DNA from: an uncultured Piscinibacter sp.
GTDB lineage: Bacteria; Pseudomonadota; Gammaproteobacteria; Burkholderiales; Burkholderiaceae_C
Direction of reading: 5' to 3'
Assembly (NCBI RefSeq): GCF_937952055.1
Contig: NZ_CALFYO010000025.1
Location: forward strand, 124,001-188,000
DNA length: 64,000 nucleotides
The translations under genes and the position numbers were made by a program. This document shows, in pieces, positions 1 through 7,725 of this stretch. Under the pieces are notes generated by a model. The model searched no databases. It saw only the letters and a list, made by a program, of their open reading frames with translations, and was not told where the DNA came from. Each line of letters begins with the position of its first letter. Position 1 is the stretch's first letter.

Positions 1-2
1 TC

Positions 3-1043
3 ATGCACCACGGCGATATTTCGAGCAGCAAGGACACTGTCGGTGTCGCGGTCGTCAACTACAAGATGCCGCGGCTTCACACGCGGGCCGAGGTGCTGGC
101 CAATGCACGCCAGATCGCATCGATGATCGAGGGCATGAAGCTCGGCCTGCCGGGCCTGGACCTGGTCATCTTCCCCGAGTACAGCACGCACGGGATCATG
201 TACGACTCGAAGGAGATGTACGACACCGCCAGCACCGTGCCCGGCGACGAGACGGCGATCTTCGCCGCCGCCTGCAGGAAGGCCAAGGTCTGGGGCGTGT
301 TCTCGCTGACCGGCGAGCGCCACGAGGAGCATCCGCACAAGGCGCCCTACAACACGCTGATCCTGATGAACGACCAGGGCGAGATCGTCCAGAAGTACCG
401 CAAGATCATGCCCTGGGTGCCGATCGAGGGCTGGTACCCGGGCAACTGCACCTACGTCAGCGACGGCCCCAAGGGCCTGAAGGTCAGCCTGATCATCTGC
501 GACGACGGCAACTACCCGGAGATCTGGCGCGACTGCGCGATGAAGGGCGCCGAGCTGATCGTGCGCTGCCAGGGCTACATGTACCCGGCCAAGGAGCAGC
601 AGATCATGATGGCCAAGGCGATGGCCTTCGCCAACAACACCTACGTTGCGGTGGCCAACGCCGCCGGCTTCGACGGCGTGTACTCCTACTTCGGCCACAG
701 CGCGATCGTCGGCTTCGACGGCCGCACGCTCGGCGAGTGCGGCGAGGAGGAGATGGGCATCCAGTACGCGGCGCTCTCGAAGAGCCTGATCCGCGACTTC
801 CGCAAGAACGGCCAGAGCGAGAACCATCTCTTCAAGCTGCTGCACCGCGGCTACACCGGCCTGATCAACTCGCGCGAGGGCGACAAGGGCGTGGCCGCCT
901 GCCCCTACGAGTTCTACAGCCAGTGGGTCAACGACCCGGAGGGCACGCGCAAGCGCGTCGAGGCGATCACGCGCGACACGGTGGGCACCGAGGAGGCGCC
1001 GATCGAGGGCATCCCCAACCCGGCCACGCTGGCGCATCGCTGA
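3..1043 (+). CDS. amiE: Aliphatic amidase AmiE
   Basis: Hydrolyses short aliphatic amides to the acid and ammonia in the cytoplasm (nitrilase superfamily). The 346-residue product has the same length as Pseudomonas aeruginosa AmiE, and the catalytic positions fall at the same numbers: Glu59 (FPEYS), Lys134 (KYRKIMPW), Glu142 (IEGWYPG) and Cys166 (IICDDGNYPE). The start lies two bases inside the window, so its ribosome site is not visible. Eleven bases downstream begins an AAA+ ATPase gene in the same direction, so an operon is likely. The regulators and channel of the Pseudomonas ami operon (amiC, amiR, amiS) are not in view but could lie upstream. Confidence 0.95.
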   Translation: MHHGDISSSKDTVGVAVVNYKMPRLHTRAEVLANARQIASMIEGMKLGLPGLDLVIFPEYSTHGIMYDSKEMYDTASTVPGDETAIFAAACRKAKVWGVFSLTGERHEEHPHKAPYNTLILMNDQGEIVQKYRKIMPWVPIEGWYPGNCTYVSDGPKGLKVSLIICDDGNYPEIWRDCAMKGAELIVRCQGYMYPAKEQQIMMAKAMAFANNTYVAVANAAGFDGVYSYFGHSAIVGFDGRTLGECGEEEMGIQYAALSKSLIRDFRKNGQSENHLFKLLHRGYTGLINSREGDKGVAACPYEFYSQWVNDPEGTRKRVEAITRDTVGTEEAPIEGIPNPATLAHR

Positions 1044-1054
1044 AGGGCCGTGCG

Positions 1055-1840
1055 ATGGATGCCTACCGCATCCGCAGCGAGCCCTTCTATCAGCCGGCCG
1101 ACGACGAGATCGCGCTGTTCGAGGCAGCCTACGCGAAGCGCCTGCCGTTGCTGCTGAAGGGCCCGACCGGCTGCGGCAAGACGCGCTTCGTCGAGCACAT
1201 GGCCTGGCGACTCGGCAGGCCGCTGGTCACCGTCGCCTGCCACGACGATCTGAGCGCGGCCGATCTGGTCGGCCGCTGGCTGCTCGACGCCGAAGGCACG
1301 CGCTGGCAGGACGGTCCGCTGGCACTGGCCGCGCGCCACGGCGCGCTGTGCTACCTCGACGAGCTGGTGGAGGCACGTGCCGACACCACGGTGGTGATTC
1401 ACCCGCTGGCCGACACGCGGCGCATGCTGCCGCTGACCGCCTGCAACGAGCTGCTTGCGGCACATCCGGACTTCGCGCTGGTCGTCTCCTACAACCCCGG
1501 ACCGCTGGCGCGCGAGCTGAAGACGTCGACGCGGCAGCGCTTCTGCGCGCTCGAGTTCCACTACCCGGCGCCCGAGTCCGAGGCCGCCATCGTGTCGCGC
1601 GAGTCGGGCCTGGCGCTCGATGCGGCCGCGGCCATCGTCGCCTTCGGCGTGCGCACGCGTCGGCTGCAAGGCCATGGCCTGGACGAGGGCGCCTCGACGC
1701 GCATGCTCGTGCACGCCGCAACGCTGGCCGTGCAAGGTGTGGCGCCCCGGCGGGCCTGCCGCATGGCGGCGGTCGACGCGCTGAGCGACGAGCCCGGCGT
1801 GCACGAGGCGCTGCTGGCCGCGCTGGACGCCTCCTTCTGA
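1055..1840 (+). CDS. CbbQ/NirQ/NorQ-type AAA+ ATPase
   Basis: A 261-residue MoxR-clade AAA+ ATPase. Walker A is GPTGCGKT near residue 35, Walker B is LCYLDEL near residue 100, and a sensor-like SYNPG follows. Length and motifs match CbbQ/NorQ, which work with a VWA-domain partner to activate or remodel a metalloenzyme (RuBisCO, nitric oxide reductase). The ATG is 11 bases after the amidase stop and the VWA partner follows after 9 bases. No RuBisCO or nor genes are visible, so its client is unknown; the amidase or an enzyme encoded upstream of the window are options. P. aeruginosa ami operons also carry an AAA+ gene (amiB), but I cannot say whether this is an orthologue. Confidence 0.86.
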   Translation: MDAYRIRSEPFYQPADDEIALFEAAYAKRLPLLLKGPTGCGKTRFVEHMAWRLGRPLVTVACHDDLSAADLVGRWLLDAEGTRWQDGPLALAARHGALCYLDELVEARADTTVVIHPLADTRRMLPLTACNELLAAHPDFALVVSYNPGPLARELKTSTRQRFCALEFHYPAPESEAAIVSRESGLALDAAAAIVAFGVRTRRLQGHGLDEGASTRMLVHAATLAVQGVAPRRACRMAAVDALSDEPGVHEALLAALDASF

Positions 1841-1849
1841 GGCCCGGAC

Positions 1850-3460
1850 ATGGGATCCGCCCTGCCCGAACCGCTGGTGCATGCCGCATCGCCGCCTGCC
1901 GGCGCCGCGCTCGAGCCACTGCGCCAGACCTTGCGCGCGCTGTGGGACCTGGATGCGCTCGCGCTGACCGACGCCGAGCAGCCGCACCTCGTCGGCCGCA
2001 CCATCCGTCTGCCGCGCCACGCGCCGCCGGGCCAGGAGGCCGAGGCCTGGCGACTTGCCGCCGCCGCGCATGCCGCGGCGCACCTCGTCTACTCGCCGTC
2101 GGGGCTCGACGGCCGGGGCCTGAAGCCGATCGCACGCGCCATCGTGGGCGTGCTCGAGGATGCACGCGTGGAAAACCTTGCCGGCCGCGAGCTGCCCGGC
2201 CTGCACCGCTGGTGGCGCGCGCGGCACACGGTCACGCCGCTGGACGGCGACGGCGTCGAGATGCTACTGCTGCGCCTGGCGCGTGCGCTCGCCGACCCGC
2301 GCTACGAGGACCCTCACCCCTGGGTGCGCAAGGGCCGTTCGCTGTTCTTCCTCGACGCCAACGGCACGGTGCTCGCCGAACCCCGCGCCGAACGGCTGCG
2401 CGGCATCGCCTCGCGGCTGGGCCACGACCTCGGCCAGATGCGGCTGCAGTTCAACGCCAAGGGCTACCGCCCCGGCCCGGACTACCGAGACGACCACCGA
2501 TGGATGTGGCCGGCACCGTCCAGCGACGCGCCGCAGGAGCAGCCCTCGCCGCCGCCGCCCGGGCGCACCCCGCCGGCAACTGAGCACGACGATTCCGTCG
2601 TCCGCCATCCGGAATGGGACCGCCTGATCGCGCGCCTGCGGCCGGCCTGGTGCCGCGTCGCCGAGTGGCGCGCGCAGGCACGGACGGTCGATGCGCCGCA
2701 GTCGCTGCCGGTCGCTACGCCGGCGGCGTGGCGGTGCGCCCTGCTCGGCGCGCGCGCCAGCGGGCGCTGGCAGTTGCACCAGCAGGGTCCGCAGCTCGAC
2801 CTCGACGCCTTGCTGCGCCTGCGCGTGGCGCGCCGCTGCCGCCGACCGGGTGACGAACGGGTGCACCGCGGCCGCGCGCGCGACCGGCGCACGGGCAGCG
2901 TGTTGCTGCTGATCGACCAGTCCGCGTCGACCTCGGCCGCCTGGGGCGACACCGGCATGAGCCAGTTGCAGGCGGCCAGCGAGATGGCCTGGCAGGCCGC
3001 GCATGCGCTGGCCGGTGTCGGCCTCGCGGTGTCGATCGCCGCCTTCAGCTCGAATGGCCGCCACGCGGTCGACTGGCGCGAGGTGCTGGCCTTCGGCGAG
3101 CCCCTGGACGCCGCGAGCCATGCGCGACTGTCCGCGCTGCGCAGCGCCGGTTCGACGCGCCTGGGCGCGGCGCTGCGCCATGCGGCGCGCCGGCTCGCAC
3201 GGCGGCGCGACGGCGAGCGGATCGTGCTCGTGTTCAGCGATGCCGATCCCTACGACATCGACGTGCACGATCCACGCTACCTGCTCGACGACGCACGCCA
3301 TGCGGCGCGGCGCGCCCTGCGCCAGGGCCTGCGGCTGGCCTGCCTGGCGCCGTCGCCGGCGCATGCCGCGGCGGCGCGACGCATCTTCGGCCCGCGGCAC
3401 GTCTCGGCGCTGGGCAGCGATGCCGGGCTGCCGCAAGCGTTGAAGCGATTGCTCGACTGA
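1850..3460 (+). CDS. NorD/CbbO-type VWA-domain protein
   Basis: A 536-residue protein with a C-terminal von Willebrand factor A domain. The metal-ion-dependent adhesion site is visible as DQSAS near residue 352, a Thr in GSTRLGAAL and an Asp in FSDADPYD. The first 250 residues are rich in Arg, Ala and His, and a proline-rich linker (PPPPGRTPP) lies near residue 235. In CbbQO and NorQD systems this partner binds the AAA+ hexamer and brings it to the target enzyme. It is shorter than typical CbbO (roughly 780 residues) and NorD (roughly 630). The 9-base spacing to the ATPase gene indicates co-expression. Confidence 0.8.
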   Translation: MGSALPEPLVHAASPPAGAALEPLRQTLRALWDLDALALTDAEQPHLVGRTIRLPRHAPPGQEAEAWRLAAAAHAAAHLVYSPSGLDGRGLKPIARAIVGVLEDARVENLAGRELPGLHRWWRARHTVTPLDGDGVEMLLLRLARALADPRYEDPHPWVRKGRSLFFLDANGTVLAEPRAERLRGIASRLGHDLGQMRLQFNAKGYRPGPDYRDDHRWMWPAPSSDAPQEQPSPPPPGRTPPATEHDDSVVRHPEWDRLIARLRPAWCRVAEWRAQARTVDAPQSLPVATPAAWRCALLGARASGRWQLHQQGPQLDLDALLRLRVARRCRRPGDERVHRGRARDRRTGSVLLLIDQSASTSAAWGDTGMSQLQAASEMAWQAAHALAGVGLAVSIAAFSSNGRHAVDWREVLAFGEPLDAASHARLSALRSAGSTRLGAALRHAARRLARRRDGERIVLVFSDADPYDIDVHDPRYLLDDARHAARRALRQGLRLACLAPSPAHAAAARRIFGPRHVSALGSDAGLPQALKRLLD

Positions 3461-3556
3461 GGCGCGGGTAGCCGGCCATCCTGCCATCATGGGTCATGAG
3501 AGCCATCATGTGCGGGTGCCACCCCCGACGCCATGAAGCGCTTCTCCTGACGCCGC

Positions 3557-3706
3557 ATGCTCGCGGTCTTTGTCCAGGAGTTCCAGCAGAGGCTGCACTA
3601 CCGCCTCCCCTTCGCGGTGGCGGTGGCGGTGGCGGTGGCGGTGGCGGTGGCGGTGGCGGTGGCGAGCATCGTCGCGCTGAAGCGCTATCGTCAGACCCTG
3701 GACTGA
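3557..3706 (+). CDS. 49-residue membrane peptide with an (Ala-Val)8 segment
   Basis: This small frame reads MLAVFVQEFQQRLHYRLPF, then eight Ala-Val pairs plus Ala, then SIVALKRYRQTLD. It is a single hydrophobic helix of about 20 residues with a basic C-terminal flank (KRYR), which looks like a one-pass membrane peptide. The only start after the in-frame stop at 3548 is this ATG, without a strong Shine-Dalgarno sequence. It ends 15 bases before the dehalogenase-like gene, so the two may be co-translated. The hydrophobic core is the hexanucleotide repeat listed separately. No family is recognised. It could be a chance frame, but the flanks read as ordinary protein. Confidence 0.5.
   Translation: MLAVFVQEFQQRLHYRLPFAVAVAVAVAVAVAVAVASIVALKRYRQTLD
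3614..3664 (+). repeat. Hexanucleotide tandem repeat (GCGGTG)8.5
   Basis: Eight and a half perfect copies of GCGGTG. In the small ORF this encodes alternating Ala and Val. Because the unit is two codons long, slippage would lengthen or shorten the helix by two residues without breaking the frame. On the other strand the same tract reads His-Arg in one frame, inside a long frame I consider non-coding. Confidence 0.95.
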
Positions 3707-3721
3707 AGACGGAGCACTGAG

Positions 3722-4618
3722 ATGTCCGATTGGTTCCCTGGTTTCGAGGCGGCCTGGCACGAGGTCGAGGGCGTGCGCATCCATGCCCGCATCGGCGGCG
3801 CGCCGGATGCCCCGCCGCTGTTGCTGCTGCACGGCTTCCCGCAGACGCACGCGATGTGGCAGCGCGTGGCGCAACGCCTGGCCCCGCACTTTCGCCTCGT
3901 GCTGCCCGACCTGCGCGGCTATGGCGACTCCGACAAGCCGCGCGGTGCGCCGGGCCACGCCAACTACAGCAAGCGCGCGATGGCCGCCGACATGGCGGCC
4001 CTCATGCGCTCGCTCGGCCACGCACGCTACGCCGTGTGCGGCCACGACCGTGGCGCGCGCGTGGCGCACCGGCTCGCGCTCGACCATGCGCACGCGGTGA
4101 CCCGGCTCGCGCTGCTCGACATCGCGCCGACGCTGGACATGTACGCGGCCACCGACATGCGTTTCGCCAGCGCCTACTATCACTGGTTCCACCTGATCCA
4201 GCCCAGCCCGCTGCCCGAGACGATGATCGGCGGCAACCCGCGCTTCTACCTGCACTGGAAGCTCGGCGGCTGGGGTTCGCACGGCATTGGCTTCATCGAG
4301 CCGCAGGCGCTGGCCGAATACGAACGCTGCTTCTGCCGCGCCGAGACCATCCACGCGGTCTGCGAGGACTACCGCGCCGCCGCCGGCATCGACCTGGAGC
4401 ACGATCGCGCCTCGCGCGACACCGGCCAGAAGATCGCCTGCGACACCCTGGTGCTGTGGGGCGAGCGCGGCGTGGTGCAGGCGCTGTTCGACCCGCTGGC
4501 GCTGTGGCGCGCACAGTGCAGCGCGACGGTGAGCGGCCATGCGATGGCGGCCGGCCACTTCCTCGCCGAAGAATTGCCCGAGCAGAGCGCCGCGGCGCTG
4601 CTCGGGTTCTTCGCCTGA
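3722..4618 (+). CDS. Alpha/beta hydrolase, fluoroacetate dehalogenase type
   Basis: A 298-residue alpha/beta hydrolase that should displace halide from a haloacetate to give glycolate. All residues known from Rhodopseudomonas palustris fluoroacetate dehalogenase have counterparts: nucleophile Asp109 with Arg110 and Arg113 (GHDRGAR), the acid near Asp133, halide-pocket His154, Trp155 and Tyr217 (YYHWFH, CEDYRA) and base His279 (AGHF). The oxyanion region is LLLHGFPQTH. A GGAG sits 8 bases before the ATG. An epoxide hydrolase is the main alternative, but the His-Trp-Tyr pocket and the Arg pair favour defluorination or dehalogenation. The (Ala-Val)n peptide ends 15 bases upstream. Confidence 0.85.
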   Translation: MSDWFPGFEAAWHEVEGVRIHARIGGAPDAPPLLLLHGFPQTHAMWQRVAQRLAPHFRLVLPDLRGYGDSDKPRGAPGHANYSKRAMAADMAALMRSLGHARYAVCGHDRGARVAHRLALDHAHAVTRLALLDIAPTLDMYAATDMRFASAYYHWFHLIQPSPLPETMIGGNPRFYLHWKLGGWGSHGIGFIEPQALAEYERCFCRAETIHAVCEDYRAAAGIDLEHDRASRDTGQKIACDTLVLWGERGVVQALFDPLALWRAQCSATVSGHAMAAGHFLAEELPEQSAAALLGFFA

Positions 4619-4944
4619 ACGGGCCGGGCACGCGCGCGCTGTCCTGTCCGGGGGCGCTTGTCGGCGGCGGCGACGGCGCGCCCGACCCGTCGCCCGGCGC
4701 ATGCCTGGTTCGCCTGGGCTCGCGCGACACCCGGCTGTCGCGACACTCGGTGCGCTGCAACGACCCGCTGATCGGTACCGGCTGGCCGATGGCGCAGGCG
4801 GACGGCGTCCCGATGACGCGCCGCTGAGGCGATCGAGGATCGGCCCGCCTCGGCGAGACACGGCGTGCGCCACCGGGTCGCGGGGGTGCATCGGCTTGGT
4901 GCGAATCCGACAATCCCTTTGTCATTCATTCGCCCGCCGCCTTC
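4619..4944. other. Intergenic region between hydrolase and response regulator
   Basis: 326 bases without a supportable gene. It holds the hairpin at 4723-4742. The last 50 bases are richer in A and T and probably contain the promoter of the response regulator, with a possible -35 TTGGTG at 4896. I see nothing else. Confidence 0.6.
4723..4742 (+). terminator. Terminator-like hairpin after the hydrolase gene
   Basis: Arms CGCGACA and TGTCGCG form a perfect 7-bp stem around a 6-base loop, about 105 bases after the hydrolase stop codon. There is no following T tract, so it could instead be an RNA-stabilising hairpin. Confidence 0.35.
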
Positions 4945-5589
4945 ATGTCCCGCGTTTTTCTCCTCATCAATGACCCGCTGGTGGCCGGGCGCATGCGCGG
5001 GCTCATCGATGCCGCGACGGACCTGCAGACGGTGGGCTGGGTCGACACGATGGAGCATGCGCGCGCGCAGTTGCCGCAGCTCGGCGCCGACCTGGTGCTC
5101 GCCGACCTTCAGGTCGCCGACGGCTGGGTGGCCGGCTTCCTCGACGAACTCTCGACCAGCGGCCGTTACGGCCGCCCGAAGACACTGGTGGTGACGCTCA
5201 CGCTCGACGACTCGCAGTTGCTGGAAGCACTCTCGCGCGGCGCCGACGGCTACTTCGTGCAGGGCCAGTCGCCGCAGACGCTGGTGGCGGCCATCGAGCA
5301 GGCGCTGGCCGGCGGCGCCGAGATGGCACCGTCCATCGCGCGCCAGGTGAAGGCCCACTTCGACACTGCCTCGTGGAGGCGCAACGACCGGCCCGACGAC
5401 GAGAACCCCCTGCAGCCGAACCGCATCGAGCGCCAGGTGCTGCAGTGGACCTGCGACGGATTTCTGCCGCACGAGATCGCGCTCGATCTGCGCATCAGCA
5501 CGCGCGAGGTGGGGCAGCGCGTGCGCACGCTCTACCGCAAGCTGCAACTCGAACGGCGCACCTCGTCGCCGTCTCCGCAGCCCCTCTGA
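4945..5589 (+). CDS. Atypical response regulator, LuxR-like C-terminus
   Basis: A 214-residue protein with an N-terminal receiver-like domain (1-125) and a helix-turn-helix region (about 150-205, IERQVLQWTCDGFLPHEIAL) of NarL/LuxR type. The receiver keeps a candidate phosphorylation Asp54 (VLADLQ) and Thr84. The acidic pair is Asn9-Asp10, and the invariant Lys is Gln106 (GYFVQGQSP). The sensing step may therefore not depend on normal phosphorylation. There is no kinase gene next to it. The DNA-binding helix is also divergent (STREVGQRVRTLYRKL). The promoter is probably in the AT-richer DNA just upstream. Confidence 0.75.
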   Translation: MSRVFLLINDPLVAGRMRGLIDAATDLQTVGWVDTMEHARAQLPQLGADLVLADLQVADGWVAGFLDELSTSGRYGRPKTLVVTLTLDDSQLLEALSRGADGYFVQGQSPQTLVAAIEQALAGGAEMAPSIARQVKAHFDTASWRRNDRPDDENPLQPNRIERQVLQWTCDGFLPHEIALDLRISTREVGQRVRTLYRKLQLERRTSSPSPQPL

Positions 5590-5601
5590 GGGCGGCGCCG
5601 G

Positions 5602-6216
5602 TCAGGTCGGTGGCAGCGTGTCGACGAAGCTCTGCCGGGCGTTGAGCTTCTCCGCCAGCCGGGCCAGGTTGGCATGGCGGTCGCGCCAGGTGATCTGCGG
5701 GAAGCGGAAGTCGAGGTAACCGAGCGCGCAGCCGGCCGCGATGTCGGCCAGCGACATGTGGATGCCCACGCACCAGGGCTTGTCGCCCAGGCCGGTGCTC
5801 ATCGCCGCCAGCGCGCCATCGACGCGGCTCATCTGGCGGTCGATCCAGGCCTGGCTGCGCTGCTCGGCGCTGCGGCCGGGCCAGGTGGCCTCCAGCCGCG
5901 CCAGGATGGCGGCATCGAGCACGCCATCGGACAACGCTTCCCAGGTGCGCACCTCGGTGCGCTCGCGGCCGGATTCGGGGATCAGCCGGCTCACCGGCGA
6001 GCGCGTGTCGAGGTACTCGACGATCACGCGCGAGTCGAACACCGCCTCGCCACCCTCGAGCACGAGGCAGGGCACCTTGCCCAGCGGGTTGGCCTTGAGG
6101 ATGGTGTCGGCGTTCCACACGTCCTCGAGCACGAACTGGTAGTCGAGCTTCTTCTCCGCCAGCACGATGCGCACCTTGCGCACGTAGGGGCTGGTGAGCG
6201 CGCCGATGAGCTTCAT
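5602..6216 (-). CDS. Glutathione S-transferase family protein
   Basis: A 204-residue cytosolic GST. The thioredoxin-like N-terminal domain starts MKLIGALTSPYVRKVRIV, with the likely catalytic Ser in SPYVRKV and the cis-Pro in GKVPCLVL. The helical domain contains the N-capping region SLADIAAGCALGYLDFRF. The second of two adjacent Met codons was chosen because the family starts MKL; using the first adds one residue. A TAGAAT box at 6254-6259 may be its -10. The substrate is unknown. The codA gene upstream is transcribed in the same direction but 146 bases away. Confidence 0.88.
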   Translation of the reverse strand: MKLIGALTSPYVRKVRIVLAEKKLDYQFVLEDVWNADTILKANPLGKVPCLVLEGGEAVFDSRVIVEYLDTRSPVSRLIPESGRERTEVRTWEALSDGVLDAAILARLEATWPGRSAEQRSQAWIDRQMSRVDGALAAMSTGLGDKPWCVGIHMSLADIAAGCALGYLDFRFPQITWRDRHANLARLAEKLNARQSFVDTLPPT

Positions 6217-6253
6217 CATGTTGTTGTGACTGCTGGTGCCCTGGTTGTGACCC

Positions 6254-6259
6254 ATTCTA
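6254..6259 (-). promoter_or_regulatory. Putative -10 box of the GST gene
   Basis: TAGAAT on the minus strand, 34-37 bases before the GST start. The same hexamer lies before argS, purB, lptA and the GDT1 gene in this window. No convincing -35 is visible. Confidence 0.4.
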
Positions 6260-6362
6260 GCGAGGCTGCCTTGCGGAGCCGAAGTCTGAGCGGACAGTCG
6301 AGGGAGTGCGCCTCGCACCGAGCAAGGCGCGGGCCCGCAGGTGGGCTCGGGGCAGCGGCCGC

Positions 6363-7634
6363 TCAGCGCCGCAGCCGGAAGTCCACGCTCACGGGCCGGC
6401 CCGGCAGCGACATCACCGCCTGGGCCGGCGCCGTGCAGGCCACCACCGCGCCGCGGCGAACCACCAGCAGCCGCGTGGCACGCAGCCGGATCGCTTCGAC
6501 CGGATCGCCCGCCTGCAGCAGCACGAAATCGGCCGACTTGCCGACCTCGAGGCCATGGTCCGGCAGGCCCAGGATCGCCGCGCTGTTGACGGTCACGGCG
6601 TCGAAGCACTGGCGCATCTGCGACTGCGAGGTCATCTGCGCCACGTGCAGGCCCATCGCGGCGACCTCCAGCATGTCGCCGCTGCCCAGCGAGTACCAAG
6701 GGTCCATCACGCAGTCGTGGCCGAAGCCGACGTTGATGCCGGCGGCCAGCATCTCCGGCACACGCGTCATGCCGCGGCGCTTCGGGTAGCTGTCGTGGCG
6801 GCCCTGGAGGGTGATGTTGATCAGCGGGTTGGCGATCGCATGCACCCCGGCCTCGCGGATCAGCGGCAGCAGCTTGGAAACGTAGTAGTTGTCCATCGAG
6901 TGCATGGACGTCAGGTGCGAGCCGGCGACACGCCCCTGCAGCCCGAGCCGCTGGGCCTGGAAGGCCAGCGTCTCGATGTGGCGCGACAGCGGGTCGTCGC
7001 TCTCGTCGCAATGCATGTCCACGCGCAGGCCGCGCTCGGCGGCGATCTCGCAGAGGATGCGCACGCTCTCGGCGCCGTCGGCCATGGTTCGCTCGAAGTG
7101 CGGGATGCCGCCGACCACGTCCACGCCCATGTCCAGCGCGCGCTTCAGGTTGGCCAGCGCGTTGGGCGAACGCAGCAGGCCGTCCTGCGGAAAAGCCACC
7201 AGCTGCAGGTCCAGGTAGGGCTTGACGCGCTCGCGCACGTGCAGCAGCGCCTCGACGGCGAGCAAGCGGTCGTCGCACACGTCCACGTGCGAGCGGATCG
7301 CCAGCAGACCCCTGGCCACCGCCCAGTCGCAGTACTGCAGTGCACGCTCGACCAGCGCCTCCTGCGTCAGCTGCGGCTTGAGTTCGCCCCACAGCGCGAT
7401 GCCTTCGAGCAGCGTGCCGCTCTGGTTCACCCGCGGCAGGCCGACGCTCAGCGTCGCGTCCATGTGGAAGTGCGCATCGACGAAGGGCGGGCTGAGCAGT
7501 TGTCCGGCAGCCTCGATCACCTGCGCGCCTTCGGGCGCCGCGAGCCGGGGCGCGATCGCGGCGATGCGGCCGTCCTGCACCAGCAGATCGATGGCGGTGC
7601 GGCCGTCGGGGAGCGTGGCGTTGCGGATCAGCAT
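6363..7634 (-). CDS. codA: Cytosine deaminase (CodA-type amidohydrolase)
   Basis: A 423-residue metal-dependent amidohydrolase that should deaminate cytosine to uracil and ammonia. Motifs are in CodA order: VDAHFHMDATLSVG (metal His pair near residue 57), AFPQDG (substrate Gln), DMHCDESDD (metal His and catalytic Glu), SHLTSMHSM (His) and GHDCVMDPWYSLG (metal Asp). The DPWYSLG stretch is typical of cytosine deaminases rather than other amidohydrolases. There is no codB permease next to it. Its product feeds upp about 1.1 kb away. The start lies under a 17-bp palindrome containing its Shine-Dalgarno sequence. Isoguanine or methylcytosine activity is also possible in this family. Confidence 0.88.
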   Translation of the reverse strand: MLIRNATLPDGRTAIDLLVQDGRIAAIAPRLAAPEGAQVIEAAGQLLSPPFVDAHFHMDATLSVGLPRVNQSGTLLEGIALWGELKPQLTQEALVERALQYCDWAVARGLLAIRSHVDVCDDRLLAVEALLHVRERVKPYLDLQLVAFPQDGLLRSPNALANLKRALDMGVDVVGGIPHFERTMADGAESVRILCEIAAERGLRVDMHCDESDDPLSRHIETLAFQAQRLGLQGRVAGSHLTSMHSMDNYYVSKLLPLIREAGVHAIANPLINITLQGRHDSYPKRRGMTRVPEMLAAGINVGFGHDCVMDPWYSLGSGDMLEVAAMGLHVAQMTSQSQMRQCFDAVTVNSAAILGLPDHGLEVGKSADFVLLQAGDPVEAIRLRATRLLVVRRGAVVACTAPAQAVMSLPGRPVSVDFRLRR

Positions 7635-7642
7635 GGCAGGAC

Positions 7643-7659
7643 ATGACCTCCGAGGTCAT
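7643..7659 (-). promoter_or_regulatory. 17-bp palindrome covering the codA ribosome-binding site
   Basis: Arms ATGACCTC and GAGGTCAT are perfect 8-base complements around one base. On the mRNA the right arm carries GGAGG, the likely ribosome site of codA, and the left arm carries the matching CCTC. It could be an operator or a translation-blocking hairpin. Confidence 0.5.
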
Positions 7660-7682
7660 CGACGGTGGAGACGATGGGCGCC

Positions 7683-7688
7683 AGCATA
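7683..7688 (-). promoter_or_regulatory. Putative -10 box of codA
   Basis: TATGCT on the minus strand, 49 bases before codA, followed by GGCGCCC. The same TATGCT lies before upp and the URC1-like gene. This would place the 17-bp palindrome in the 5' leader of codA. Confidence 0.35.
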
Positions 7689-7725
7689 CGGGCAAGGACC
7701 AACCCCCAGGAAGGATGCAAGCAAC

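Noticed and set aside
3614..3664. Possible CRISPR or phage-type repeat
   Set aside because: The repeat unit is six bases with no spacers and no cas genes nearby; it is a microsatellite.
3506..4891. A minus-strand frame with a His-Arg repeat, resembling a low-complexity protein
   Set aside because: It is the reverse reading of the GCGGTG repeat and of the dehalogenase-like gene; no domain is found and the sense genes are convincing.
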